Made by a program: the position numbers and the translations under genes. This document shows positions 32,080 through 43,684 of a stretch of DNA of 64,000 nucleotides, one piece after another. The notes beneath the pieces were generated by a model. That model ran no database searches. It saw nothing but the letters and a program-made list of their open reading frames with translations, and was not told the DNA's origin. The stretch's first letter is position 1. Each line of letters opens with the position of its first letter. Source of the stretch: Chrysemys picta bellii (Eukaryota > Chordata > Testudines > Emydidae). The stretch spans positions 26,119,011-26,183,010 of the forward strand of contig NC_088796.1 in assembly GCF_011386835.1 (NCBI RefSeq). The letters run 5' to 3'.

Positions 32080-33519
32080 TGTATAAAATTTTCCAGAAGA
32101 CTGGAAAAGGGCAAATATAGTGCCCATCTATAAAAAGGGAAATAAAAACAACCCAGGAAACTACAGACCAGTTAGTTTAACTTCTGTGCCAGGGAAGATA
32201 ATGGAGCAAGTAATTAAGGAAATCATCTGCAAACACTTGGAAGGTGGTAAGGTGATAGGGAACAGCCAGCATGGATTTGTGAAGAACAAATCATGTCAAA
32301 CCAATCTGATAGCTTTCTTTGATAGGATAACGAGCCTTGTGGATAAGGGTGAAGCGGTGGATGTGGTATACCTAGACTTTAGTAAGGCATTTGATACGGT
32401 CTTGCATGATATTCTTATCGATAAACTAGGCAAATACTACTTAGATGGGGCTACTATAAGATGGGTGCATAACTGGCTGGATAACCGTACTCAGAGAGTT
32501 GTTATTAATGGTTCCCAATCCTGCTGGAAAGGCGTAACGAGTGGGGTACCGCAGGGGTCTGTTTTGGGACCGGCTCTGTTCAATATCTTCATCAACGACT
32601 TAGATATTGGCATAGAAAGTACGCTTATTAAGTTTGCGGATGATACCAAACTGGGAGGGATTGCAACTACTTTGGAGGACAGGGTCATAATTCAAAATGA
32701 TCTGGACAAATTGGAGAAATGGTCTGAGTTAAACAGGATGAAGTTTAACAAAGACAAATGCAAAGTGCTCCACTTAGGAAGGAAAAATCAATTTCACACA
32801 TACAGAATGGGAAAAGACTGTCTAGGAAGGAGTACGGCAGAAAGGGATCTAGGGGTTATAGTGGACCACAAGCTAAATATAAGTCAACAGTGCGATGCTG
32901 TTGCAAAAAAAGCAAACATGATTCTGGGATGTATTAACAGGTGTGTTGTGAGCAAGACACGAGAAGTCATTCTTCCGCTCTACTCTGCTCTGGTTAGGCC
33001 TCAGCTGGAGTATTGTGTCCAGTTCTGGGCGCCGCATTTTAAAAAAGATGTGGAGAAATTGGAAAGGGTCCAAAGAAGAGCAACAAGAATGATTAAAGGT
33101 CTTGAGAACATGACCTATGAAGGAAGGCTGAAAGAATTGGGTTTGTTTAGTTTGGAAAAGAGAAGACTGAGAGGGGACATGATAGCAGTTTTCAGGTATC
33201 TAAAAGGGTGTCATAAGGAGGAGGGAGAGAACTTGTTCACCTTAGCCTCTAAGGATAGAACCAGAAACAATGGGTTTAAACTGCAGCAAGGGAGGTCTAG
33301 GTTGGACATTAGGAAAAAGTTCCTAACTGTCAGGGTGGTTAAACACTGGAACAAATTGCCTAGGGAGGTTGTGGAATCTCCGTCTCTGGAGATATTTAAG
33401 AGTAGGTTAGATAAATGTCTATCAGGGATGGTCTAGACAGTATTTGGTCCTGCCATGCGGGCAGGGGACTGGACTCGATGACCTCTCGAGGTCCCTTCCA
33501 GTTCTAGAATCTATGAAAA
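32080..33519 (+). mobile_element. CR1 LINE, 5'-truncated, well preserved 3' half
   Basis: Contiguous CR1 sequence from just before the reverse transcriptase fingers (CCAGAAGACTGGAAAAGGG) to the 3' end with GCAGGGGACTGGACTCGATG, CCCTTCCAGTTCTAGAATC and a short ATCTATGA tail. It sits in CPLANE1 intron 1 in antisense to the gene. The polymerase frame is uninterrupted, which makes it the youngest-looking LINE in the window. Confidence 0.93.
32120..33436 (+). CDS. CR1 ORF2 fragment: reverse transcriptase, open for 438 codons
   Basis: Reverse transcriptase of a non-LTR retrotransposon, which copies its RNA at a nicked target. Visible in order: PIYKKGNKNNPGNYRPVSLT (residues 2-21), the fingers with GFVKNKSCQTNL, motif A VYLDFSKAFDTV (about 83-94), motif [21 protein letters not shown] (about 141-160), motif [10 protein letters not shown] (about 171-179), and the thumb and C-terminal domain ending LDKCLSGMV with a TAG stop. 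No stop or frameshift occurs in this part. The N-terminal endonuclease and ORF1 are lost by 5' truncation, so the copy cannot move on its own. Confidence 0.9.
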   Translation: MPIYKKGNKNNPGNYRPVSLTSVPGKIMEQVIKEIICKHLEGGKVIGNSQHGFVKNKSCQTNLIAFFDRITSLVDKGEAVDVVYLDFSKAFDTVLHDILIDKLGKYYLDGATIRWVHNWLDNRTQRVVINGSQSCWKGVTSGVPQGSVLGPALFNIFINDLDIGIESTLIKFADDTKLGGIATTLEDRVIIQNDLDKLEKWSELNRMKFNKDKCKVLHLGRKNQFHTYRMGKDCLGRSTAERDLGVIVDHKLNISQQCDAVAKKANMILGCINRCVVSKTREVILPLYSALVRPQLEYCVQFWAPHFKKDVEKLERVQRRATRMIKGLENMTYEGRLKELGLFSLEKRRLRGDMIAVFRYLKGCHKEEGENLFTLASKDRTRNNGFKLQQGRSRLDIRKKFLTVRVVKHWNKLPREVVESPSLEIFKSRLDKCLSGMV

Positions 33520-33939
33520 TACATTTGGCCTTTGGAATGTATGGTTAAATTAAGATTTGGTGGTCTCCAATATTAATAGTCATAATTCTAAATATTATTG
33601 ATAATTTCAACAAATGGTGAATCATGTGCTAAGCCTCATTACCTCAATACCTTCCTACTGAAGGCAGAAGAGGATGCACTGTTCAAGGTAGCACCCCACA
33701 CCCTATAGCAAAGATAAGGGCATAACACAATCTGGGTCAAGCTACCTTTGCATTGGTGCATATCACACCTACCTCCATGTTGAAGCAGAGAAACGGTATG
33801 TTACATGCCAGGCCCTATTGCCTCAACCTCAAAAGCATTGGGGAAAAGGGTGTATCGCATGCTGGCGCTGTTGCCTCCAGACTAAAGGGGATGTTACGTT
33901 GTAGTGTTGAATATAAGGGGATACAATGTCCCATCCCCC

Positions 33940-34540
33940 CGCATCGAGGGCCCCTCGCCCCAGCTCACTCGCCTCGCGAGCTGTCCTCACAGACGGGGGC
34001 GCAGCGCGCGAAGACGTCCTGTGGTCCCGGAGCGGTAACGGCCGCGGGGCCCGGGCGGGGGGGCTGTCCGGGCGCTAGCAGCACAGAGCGAGCCGGCCAC
34101 CCTCGACCCAAGTCCCCACCGCGACCCGATTCCGCTGAACGAGCAGACCGCTGCCCGTCCCACACTCACCGCGCTTCTGCCCCGCACAGCGGCTGCGCTA
34201 CGGGCCCGGCTACAGCGGCGTCCGTCCCCGCCCAATTGCCGGCTGCGTCCAGAGCGAGAACCGGGAGCTGAGGGGACTGGAGTGCGCAGCTGCGGGCGCG
34301 CGGGGAGGGGAGTGACTCCCTCCGAACCCCTCGTTTGGGTTTGGCGACCGTGGGCCTCGTCCGAGCAGCCCGGCCGAGCCTGCTGCCCCCACGACCCCAA
34401 GCTGGATGCGCTCCCTCAGGGCCCTGTGCTGAGAAATCGGGGCCCGCCGAGGACTAGTACGAGCGGCGCACGTCCGCGGGAGCAGGCCCGGAGCGTTGCG
34501 GTGCACACGCCCCAGCGTCCTTCCCTTCAGCTGGACGTTA
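33940..34540 (-). promoter_or_regulatory. CPLANE1: CpG island, likely CPLANE1 promoter and non-coding first exon
   Basis: About 600 bp dense in CpG and GC-box-like GGGCGG/CCGCCC words in an otherwise AT-rich region, 5.3 kb upstream of the CPLANE1 start codon in gene sense. CpG islands of this size mark promoters of widely expressed vertebrate genes. A strong minus-strand splice donor (GCGCG|GTGAGTGTG) lies at 34169. No other gene start was found nearby, so CPLANE1 is the natural owner; whether transcription is also divergent cannot be seen. Confidence 0.7.
34168..34172 (-). other. CPLANE1: Candidate splice donor of CPLANE1 exon 1
   Basis: On the minus strand CGCG|GTGAGT gives a near-consensus donor with the last exon base at 34170. 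The exon itself would begin somewhere between here and about 34450; no TATA box is evident. Confidence 0.4.
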
Positions 34541-35067
34541 AACAGCCATGTAAACAAACGCGCCACACAAGTGGTAGCTCCTCAGATATAAACCTTGCAG
34601 CAACCCCTCCCCTGCTTTTCATCTATTGACATTGGCTGGTGTGTAGCTGCTGGAACAATGTGTACAGTGGGGGTGTTGATAGCTATTGTATTGAACAAAA
34701 CTCTAAACCCGCTATATGATGGAAACTACTTCAAATCAGGAGGTCCTGCTTCACCCCGAGCACCTCTAATTCCAGCATCTATGGGCTGGTGTATTTGCAA
34801 CAGCAGACTTGGTTTACCTTAGCCTATCTGCAAGCGTTTTGCTCTGAGTCTGAAGTAAAAGGTATGAAAGAAAAATCATTCAAGCAGTTGTTTTCCTATT
34901 TTAGTGACAAGCTATATTTTTGAAGTTATAATCAATAGTATAATAGGATGAGAGCTACCACTGTAGAAAGCTACCCACAGTCTGCATTTTCCTTTTTGTA
35001 TAATATCACATACAGATGATTAAATATTATGACATAGTATACTTTAGATAAGAGAAGGAAGCTCAGA

Positions 35068-35308
35068 TGCAGTATATTGGAGTTGCAGCTAGCAAGGGAT
35101 GTGAAGGGTAACAAGAAGGATTTCTACGGGTATGTTAGCAACAAGAAGGTGGTCAGAGAAAAATAGGGGAGGCAACCTAGTGACAGATGATGTAGAAAAA
35201 GTTGAAGTACTCAATGCTTTTTTTGCTTCCATCTTCACATACAAGGTCAGCTCCCAGACTGAGCTGCCCTCGGTGGTGAAAGAACAGGTTAAGGACTCGG
35301 GGAAATTC
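35068..35308 (+). repeat. CR1 fragment (linker between endonuclease and polymerase)
   Basis: Sense reading has ARDVKGNKKDFYGYVSNKK and VEVLNAFFASIFT, the conserved linker segment of CR1 ORF2. It stops at a G13 run near 35310. Both ends truncated. Confidence 0.75.
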
Positions 35309-36020
35309 GGGGGGGGGGGGGGGTGTAGGGAAATCCCTAACACCACTCCCCCAGTTTTGTGAAGTAGTTACATGCAGTGTTGCCAATTTAGTGATTGTTT
35401 GGACTTTAAATTGAAACATTAATGCACACTTTAAAAGCATATAAAGTGTGTGATAAAATACATGTATCTGAAAAAGTATATTAGATTTGAAAAGTATGAA
35501 CATAACCTGTATAAGGAAACTAGTCTTTGTTTTTATGACAATGTCAGTGCATTCATTTTGGTGATGTTGGCCAACCTAATAATTTCAGATTATGATTTGT
35601 AAGCAAAGTCTAAATGAGCTCTCCCTGACAGCTAGTGATGAGCTGGGGGCTGGGAGGAAAGGCTTCAGGACCAGAGTGTATTTACATTCACACCTAATCT
35701 ACCTAGATATCTAGCAAACAGAACTGTGTTGCCCAAATGATAGATTTTGGCTGGGGTTGGGTTACAAATCACTTGAATGAGGAGGAATGAAATGTTGTTG
35801 TTCTTATTGTATGAGTAAAGGGCAGTAGAACTGTACTTCACCTGTGCTGATTGAGGGTATCAAGAGAGGGTGGGGGCAGGTGTTTTGCTTGATGGTCTGC
35901 TTGAGTCCCAAGTACTATTTGACTTGCCCCTCTCCACTCTTTAAAGACAGAGCTGATTAGGCTCCATAGATAGTCTTTTGTTAGTGACCACTACCGCTGA
36001 AATCACTGATAATCAAGTTT

Positions 36021-36548
36021 CAGGCCTTGGCTACACTTGTGAGTTACAGCGCTGTAAAGCCTCCCCCAGCGCTGTAACTCCCTCCCCATCCACACTGGCA
36101 GGGTACTTACAGCGCTGTATCTCCCTGGGTACACCGCTGCAGGTACTCCACCTCCCCAAGAAGCATAAGAGATACAGCGGAGTGGCTACGACTCTCCCCT
36201 GTGAGTGTGTACCAGGAATCAACCTGCAGCGCTGTACTGATCACCTTGTCAAGTGGCCAATCCTGTCCATTGTTGTGACCGGCTGCAGAAATGCGGAAGT
36301 GCCGGTTTCAAAGATCGTACCACAGAGAAAAAGCAAACAGTTTTGAAAAGCACGTTGCACCCACATGAATGCTGGGATAGCTGCCCATAATGCACCGCTC
36401 CCAACACAGCTGCAAATGTTGCAAGTGTGGCCATGCCCCTGCGCTGGCAGCAGTCAGTGTGGACAGACTGCAGCGCTTTCCCTACTCAGCTGTATGAAGA
36501 CAGGTTTACCTCACAGTGCTGTACAGCTGCAAGTGTAGCCAAGGCCTA
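36021..36548. mobile_element. Non-autonomous DNA element with AGCGCTGTA motifs
   Basis: The left end CAGGCCTTGGCTACACTTGT is mirrored by the right end, whose reverse complement is TAGGCCTTGGCTACACTTGC. Inside, the palindromic word CAGCGCTGTA recurs several times near both ends. The termini look hAT-like, but I could not convince myself of an 8-bp duplication in the flanks. Confidence 0.7.
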
Positions 36549-36989
36549 AGTGCTTAGACCTGCTGTGGGACAGTGTTTCTGTGGAAGAGACAGCCTAGTC
36601 TGCAGTAGCAGGGAGGTTCCCCCACTGAGAGCTCAGCTGAAATCACTGAGAGCTGGGTGGAACCTCAAGAGACCAACTCACAGAGGTCACACAGTGGCAG
36701 GTGGGAGCAGAAGATGATGGCGCAGGGCCATTAGCAACAGAGCAATGGAATGAACAGTGGCACAATGAACAATAGTGGCCAGAGTGAAAGGTGAGTAGCT
36801 GGAGGTAACGAGCAAGGTGCCTTCTTGCCCCCCCACCTGGGAGGTGAACTCATGTGAAAGCATCTCTGAGCTCTGAGTCTCCACTGACCAAGGACAATAC
36901 CAGTGAGTGTTAACGAGGCTGTTAAGAATGCTGGAGACACAACACAGTTCACGTGAACAAACATGGCTGTGGCATCATACTTCCTATTT

Positions 36990-38660
36990 AAGCAAGAGAT
37001 ACCACACACTACAAACTGAAGGCCAATGTTAAGTGCATTGTTGTCACCTGTTCATCCTGAAGTTGAACACTGGTTCCAAACAAGACCAGCAAATGCTCAC
37101 TATCTTTCTGCAAGAAACTCAGCTGACTAGGTAGAAGCACGTGGTGCAACAGTGGAAGTCTCAACAGTTGAAAAAGTGAAGAACTCTCTCACCATATTCA
37201 AAAAAATTGCATACATGGCTGATGAATGCACCAATGCAAATGGGTGCAAATATTAAGTCATTGGATATGTTATCATGATGTCAGTGGCAGGCCAATAGAT
37301 GCATTTCTAGATGTTCAAGTTATAGAAGATACCTTGGCTGCATCTGTGACAACCCACATCTTTCGAGTTAAATGCTTGTCAACTGGACCCCAAAACATGG
37401 CTGCTTGTGCATTTGATGGAGCTGCAAACTTCTCTGGAAGACATGGTGGAGTACAAGCTTTGCTTAGAGAAAAGTGTAACCATAATTTCTCCTATACACA
37501 CTGCAGAGGCCATCTACTCCACCTACCGCTAGTACAAGCTGCAGACTCTTTAAATTTATAGCTTTTTTTAATATTCTTTTTTCAGCAAGAGTCCAAAAAG
37601 ACTGAATATCTTGGAAAATGTAGAAGATGCACTAATTTGAACTTCAGACCCAGTGTAACTTGGGAAACCCTCTGCCTTTCTCATGAGCGATCCTTGGCTG
37701 TTATCTTAAAATTACTCCAGCCGTTATTAACTGACTTTGGAAAGTATCTAGCAAGATGGGATGGATCTAAGTAATGAGGCTGGTGGATTATGTTTGCTAC
37801 TACATTCAGAGAAGACTATTGCCATTCTCTCTCTTGCAAGTCTACTGTTGAAACCACTTGGGTCATAAAACAATGCCATCCAGGCATCTGTTACCACAGT
37901 AATAGATCTTTGTCCAGCAATAGAAGCTACATGGATCAGAGAGCTATTCATTGAAAAATTACTGGAAGAAGCAAAGACTTCAGTCTAGAAGTTGACTAAT
38001 GAAGGCATTTATATTGAATCCTTAAATGTAGAGGACAAGAAGTGTTTGTTAAGACAACTGAAAGTACACAGACTTGATTCTTAAAAATCGACAACAGTGA
38101 CTTCTAGATTCTACTCAACCTCTACGTAGCTTTTACAGATCCCTGTTCTATAAAACACCGACAGTTGAGTGGAGTTAGGCACTACCAGCAATGGGGCTGC
38201 CACATTCTCAGGACAGAATAGAGAATTTGAACACAGACTGGAATATCATATGACGAATGAATGAAAATTTGACTTCAACTTCTTTTTTATCATCACTAGT
38301 GGCTTGACCCAATCTTTGCTATGTTTCCTGGGATGAAAGAAGTAGGAATTCATCTCTTGCTACTCCCAGTCACAACAGCTACAGTTAAGTGTTCTTTTTC
38401 CATCATTGAATAGAATTTTGTGTTCTGAAAGAAGTCACCTTCTGCCTGATCATGTGAATGAACTAATGAGCATATCAACTGAAGGAATGGAAGTACCAGA
38501 CACACGAGAAGCCACCGAAGATGAACAGATTGCATTCAAGAAGTTCATTAACAGAGTTGTGCAAAATTATAACAAGAAACCAAGAAGGATGTAGACGTAG
38601 TGCTTCATAGAAGGCTTAAGTAGCCAACTTTAATTTGTGGGATGATTTTAAAACATGAGT
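36990..38660 (+). pseudogene. hAT-family transposase relic (DUF4371 / ZMYM-type)
   Basis: A decayed sense-strand transposase. Blocks in order are an Asp-containing MADECTN (about 37215), CAFDGAANFSGRHGGVQALL with the second Asp (37226-37561 frame), YTHCRGHLLHLPL, and at the end a dimerisation-domain-like region around 38360-38440 (VTTATV.CSFS) followed by SERSHLLPDHVNELMSI. This order is that of hAT transposases related to vertebrate zinc-finger MYM-type proteins. Many stops and shifts, and no open frame above about 110 codons. Terminal repeats were not found. Confidence 0.65.
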
Positions 38661-39169
38661 TAAATCTAATAAAATGGTCATGAAACATTTTTACTATGGT
38701 GCCATACAGCCCCCCTTTCACCCTCACGGTCTTACCCCCCATCGGCCCTGACACACAAACACACCCCCATTTCAATTCCCCAGGGAAAAAGATGGACATG
38801 CATAAGTCCATGGGTCTGGATCTAATGCATCCGAGGGTGCTGAGGGAGTTGGCTGATGTGATTGCAGAATCATTGGCCATTATCTTTGAAAACTTGTGGC
38901 GATTGGTGGAGGTGCCGACGATTGGAAAAAGGCAAGTATAGTGCCCATCTTTTAAAAAGGGAAGAAGGAGAATCCCGGGAACTATAGAGCGGTCAGCCTC
39001 ACCTCAGTCCCTCGAAAAATCATGGAGCGGGTCCTCAAGGAATCCATTTTGAAGCACTTGTAGGAGAGGAAGGTGATCAGAACAGTCAACGTGGATTCAC
39101 CAAGGACAATCTGACCAGTCATGCCAGACCAACCTGATTGCCTTCGATGATGAGATAACTGATGCTGTG

Positions 39170-40288
39170 AGTGACGGGTTCAGTCATAGAGACCCCCTTG
39201 GGACTGTCCCCTGATGTGCTGGAATTACCTCTGAGCCTGTTTTCCTTGCCAGCTTGGGACTCCAGAACCCTGCCTTGTTGAGCCAGACACGCTAGCCTGC
39301 TGCAACACAGAACCAGGTCTGGTTAACACCCCAAAAACTGCTTTGGAGGTTACCTGACTCCAGCACGCAGACACCCAGTTTCCAATGGGATCCAAACCCC
39401 CAAATACACCCATTTTACTCTGTATAAGCTTTATACAGAGTAAACTCAAATTGTCCACCGTGTATAAAACTGATAGAGATTTGCACAGCTGTTTGCTCCT
39501 CCAGGTATTAATCACTTACTCTGGGCTAATTAATAAACAAAAATGATTTTATTAAGTATAAAAAGTAGGATTTACGTGGTTTCAAATAATAGACAGAACA
39601 AAGTAGGTTACCAAGAAAAATAGAACAAAACACACAAGCCTAAGCCTAATACATTAAGAAACTGTTTACAGGTAAATCTCCCTCTCAGAGATGTTCCAGT
39701 AGCTTCTTTCACAGACTAGACTCCTTCCTTGTCTGGGCCCAATCCTTTCCCTGGTACAGTCCTTGTTAGTTCCAACAGGCATCTTAAGTTAAAAGCAGGG
39801 GCTTTCTTATGACTAGGACCCTCTTTGTTACGTTCCACCCTCTTTTATAGCTTTGGTACAAGGTGGGAATCTTTTGTCTCTCTGAGTCCCCTCCCTTCCT
39901 TCTAAAATGGAAAAGCACCAGGTTTAAGATGGATTCCAGTTCAGATGACCTGATCACATGTCGCTGTAAGACCTCCTTCTTCATTACCTAGGAGCCGGCC
40001 AACATGTACACAGGAAGGCTTGCAGGTAAACAAACCCATTCATAGTACATTGATTCTGAAGCACCCTTAATGGCTTCCACTTAATGTGTTTACATCAGTA
40101 CTACAAGTTTATATCTTATTCTCCTAACTCCAGACATAGAAATAATCCATACAAACAAATGGGATGAACACACACAGTAGATTATAACCTTTGTAATTAT
40201 ACCTTACAAGATATCTTTTGCATAAAGGTTACATTATATTCACATTCAAAGCATATTTTCATAAAACATTATGGAGTGCAACGTCACA
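39170..40288 (-). mobile_element. Solo LTR (about 1.1 kb), antisense, in CR1
   Basis: On the minus strand it begins TGTGACGTTGCACTCCATAA and ends CGTCACT, one base from a perfect inverted TGTGACG/CGTCACA pair. CTGTG is duplicated at 39165-39169 and 40289-40293. The 5-bp duplication and TG start fit an LTR of the retrovirus/Gypsy type. No internal region is present, so it is the product of LTR-LTR recombination. Confidence 0.82.
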
Positions 40289-41339
40289 CTGTGGATATGG
40301 GGAAAGCAGCGGATGTGATATATCTTTACTTTAGCAAAGCTTTTGATATGGTCTCTTACAGTATTCTTCACAGCAAGTTAAAAAAGTATGGATTGGATGA
40401 ATGGACTATAATGTGGATAGAAAGCTGCCTAGATCATCAGGCTCAACGGGTAGTGATCAACGGCTCGATGTCGAGTTGGCAGCCAGTATCAAGTGGAGTG
40501 CCCCAGGGATCGGTCCTGGGGCCGGTTTTGTTCAACATCTTCATTAATGATCTGGATGATGGGATGGATTGCACCCTCAGCAAGTTCGCGGATGACACTA
40601 AGCTGGGGGGTGGGAGAGGTAGATATGCTGGAGGGTAGGGATAGGGTCCAGAGTGACTTAGACAAATTGGAGAATAGGGCCAAAAGAAATCTGATGAGGT
40701 TCAACAAGGTCAAGTGCAGAGTCCTGCAATTAGGACAGAAGAATCCCATGCACTGCTACAGGCTGGGGACCGACTGGCTAAGCAGCTGTTCTGCAGAAAA
40801 GGACTTGGAGATTACAGTGGATGAGAAGTTGGATATGAGTCAGCAGTGTGCCCTTGTTGCCAAGAAGGCTAACGACATATCAGACTGCTTTAGTAGGACC
40901 ATTGCCAGCAGATCGAGGGAAGTGATTATTCCCCTCTATTTGGCACTGGTGAGGCCACATCTGAAGTATTGTGTCCAGTTTTGGGCCCCCCCACTACAGA
41001 AAGGATGTGGACAAATTGGAGAGAATCCAGCAGAGGGCAACAAAACTGATTAGGGGTTGAGACACATGATTTATGAGGAGAGGCTGAGGGAAGTGGGCTT
41101 ATTTAGTCTGCAGAAGAGAAGATTGACGGGGGATTTGATAGCAGCCTTCAATTCCCTGAAGGGGGGTTCCAAAGAGGATGGAGCTAGGCTGTTCTCAGTG
41201 ATGGAATATGACAGACCAAAGAGCAAAGGTCTCAAGTTGCAGTGGGGAGGTCTAGGTTGGATATTAGGAACAACTATTTCACTAGGAGGGTGGTGAAGCA
41301 CTGGAATAGGTTACCTAGGGCAGTGGTGGAATCTCCATC

Positions 41340-42185
41340 TGTCAGGAACTTTGGAGTACAGATGTGGGGACCTGCATGAGAGACCCCCTAAGCTTATCTT
41401 CTACCAGCTTAGGTTAAAACTCTTCCAAGGCACAGTCTTCTGCCTTGGACAGATATTGCTGCCACCACCAAGTGATATTCACAAATATTCAGGGAAGGGT
41501 CACTTGGAATCCCTATCCCCCAAAAATATCTCACCAAGCCTCTTCACCCCCCTTTCCTGGGGAGGCTTGAGAATAAAATAGCAACCAGTTGCCTTAGCAA
41601 TGTGAGCACAGACCAACCCCTTTTCTAAGGACTTTGGAATCAAAGGATTCTTTTAAAAAAGGTAACTTTTATTTAAAAAGGAAGAAACATCTGAGAACTC
41701 AGGCTTTAAGGATTAAACAACAAAAATAACTTTCTTGGGGTTCAGCTTAAAGGTTACAAGCAAAACAAAAGCACCTGGGGTTAGCACAGATGAATCCACA
41801 AACCAAAACAACCAAAAAGTTCCTAATTGCATCTGTCTTAACTTTTCCTGTGCTACTTACATATCTGGGGTTCCAAATGAGGAGTTTCTAGGTATGATGC
41901 TGATGATTTTTCCATACCTGGCTTAAAGCTTACAGCTTGTTGCTTCCTTCCCCTCTCTCCAGCCCAAGAGACAGAAAAAACAAAACCACCCCACACCCAG
42001 CAGTTTTTCCAGTTTGAAAGGTTACAGCCTCCCTATTGGTTTCCTGGTCAGGTGCCAACTCAGGTTACACTTCTCTTAACTCTTTACAGTTAAGGCAATT
42101 AGGGTACAGTTGCTAAGGAGGATTCTATAGCTACTGGCTGGGTGTCCATAAAAGGGAGCTACCCTCCTCCCCCTCATTTATCACA
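41340..42185 (-). mobile_element. Solo LTR (846 bp), antisense, in CR1
   Basis: Reads on the minus strand from TGTGATAAATGAGGG to CTTCCTGACA. An AATAAA signal is read on the minus strand near 41675, towards the end of the LTR, as expected. It is flanked by CCATC (41335-41339) and GCATC (42186-42190), an imperfect 5-bp duplication. The CR1 around it is otherwise continuous. Confidence 0.82.
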
Positions 42186-42479
42186 GCATCCTTAGAGGTT
42201 TTTAAGGACGACTTGACAAGGCCCTACCTGGGATGATTTATTTGGGGTTGGTCCTGCTTTGAGCAGGGGGTTGGACTAGAAGACCTTCTAAGGTCTCTTC
42301 TAACCCATATCTTCTATGATTCTATGAATCCTAATCCTCACCCACCTCAGTGGTCTCTATGATTCCATCACCCTTCTGTGGGCTTCCCTCAAGGACACAT
42401 CTCCTTATGCACCCTAGAGTGAGGTCGTGAGATCTGTCCCTTGTTCATCTACAACCTGCTGGAAGCCAACAACCTGGAC

Positions 42480-43515
42480 AGTTTTCTCACCCTATACCTC
42501 CCTCCCTTCCTGGGGAAATGCTGCCTTTAGCTACTGGGTGGGAGCTGGTCTCAATCACACCCACACCTAGAAGCATACAGTTTCCCACTGCTGCAGAGCA
42601 ATTAAAGATTCTCTCTCCCATTCCTTCAGCAGTTTGAGACTTTACCCTTCTCCTCTGGGGTTTCAGCATGCTATTCCTCCTTCCTGCAGGCAGACCCCTT
42701 GACAGCCCGAGCTACATGGAAAAAAAAATAGTTTCCCAGCAATAAAGCTATTGGGTTATTATCAACTGCTGCTGCAAATAAGACAGCTTCCAAACCCTCA
42801 GTTTTTATGTGCACTTTATCCAAAGGCACAAGGATTTTGTAACCTCCTGTTAATAAAAGCTCTGCCATCTGTCCTGGCAGTATGTCACTTTCCTGTACAA
42901 CACTTCTTTTAACCATAGAAATTTCTGCCCCGGTGTCTTCCTACCCAAGGTGTTCTCTGCCATTAATTTTGACAGCCTTTATGTGCTTCATGCCTGGCTG
43001 GGCAGAGGCTATTTTTACAAACTCTGTATGATAAGTAGCAATTGCCTGAGGCGCCTCTGTGCTCAGGATAGCAGCATTCCCATGAGTTGCTGCGTGTTCC
43101 TGCCCAGTACAGGACATTCATTCCTCAGGTGCACAGTGGAATTACAGCAATAGCAGCTTCTAGGATCCTCTGTTTTTACAGAGGATTTGGGATTGGGAAT
43201 AGAGGAATGGTTTTGGGGAGGTGAGCACCTATCCACCCTCCTTTCTTCCCAAGGATAAAATGGGGACGCTGCTTGCCACCAGGTTTAAACCTGTGTGTGG
43301 TTTGTTTGCAATAGACGCTTGAGTTCGCTCAAATTTGTCAGCTAGAGCGGCCATTTCCTCCGCAGTTTTCACCTTTTTGTCCCATAAACACCATTTTACA
43401 TCATCTTTACATATACTCACTGAAGGGTTAAAATCCATCTGCATTTTATATAACAACCTGGTATATGGATTGTGCCAGTTCTTTTCCAGACCCAAAGTCC
43501 AGAGTATGGTCAAGA
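42480..43515 (-). pseudogene. Antisense gag-protease fragment of an LTR retroelement (Ty3/Gypsy-like)
   Basis: The minus strand has a CCHC zinc knuckle of the form C-x2-C-x4-H-x4-C at 43114-43155. Some 180 bp further on is a retropepsin active-site motif D-T-G-A at 42926-42937, preceded by a short beta-strand-like segment and one in-frame stop. The following open reading (42671-42916) fits the rest of an aspartic protease. Upstream, 43229-43513 holds a gag-like segment with a helical KTAEEMAALADKFERTQ. No reverse transcriptase remains. The subclass is uncertain; the orientation is opposite to the adjacent retrovirus. Confidence 0.6.
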
Positions 43516-43684
43516 GACCAGAGGCCTAGCAAATAGTGATCAGCTAAGAGAAAGCTGGGGTAAACAGATAACCTTGTTTTGCTAAAATAAGTCTAGTCCG
43601 CAAATTGCTAGGTGTTGGAGCTAAGAACTAAATAATTGTGTCTTATCCAATGTTTCAAATTGAACAAAGGATCCCTATTCCTAT

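Larger units (their letters stand above)
38780..42330 (+). mobile_element. CR1 LINE split by two solo LTRs
   Basis: One sense CR1 copy in three pieces. Piece 1 (38780-39164) covers the start of the polymerase (LDLMHPRVLRELADVIAESL, then NYRAVSLTSVP with breaks). Piece 2 (40294-41339) carries [15 protein letters not shown] (motif A with Asp lost to Tyr), [20 protein letters not shown] and [10 protein letters not shown]. Piece 3 (42186-42330) is the 3' UTR ending in TTCTATGATTCTATGA. The sequence resumes exactly across each insertion after one copy of a 5-bp duplication. Confidence 0.88.

Noticed and set aside
33940..34540. Bidirectional promoter for a second gene to the right
   Set aside because: No plus-strand exon was recognised between 34.5 kb and the repeats beyond; there is no support for a divergent gene.
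33753..34629. Several 100-170-codon frames on both strands
   Set aside because: They fall in the CpG island, where stop codons are rare; compositions are Arg/Pro/Ala-biased and show no domain.
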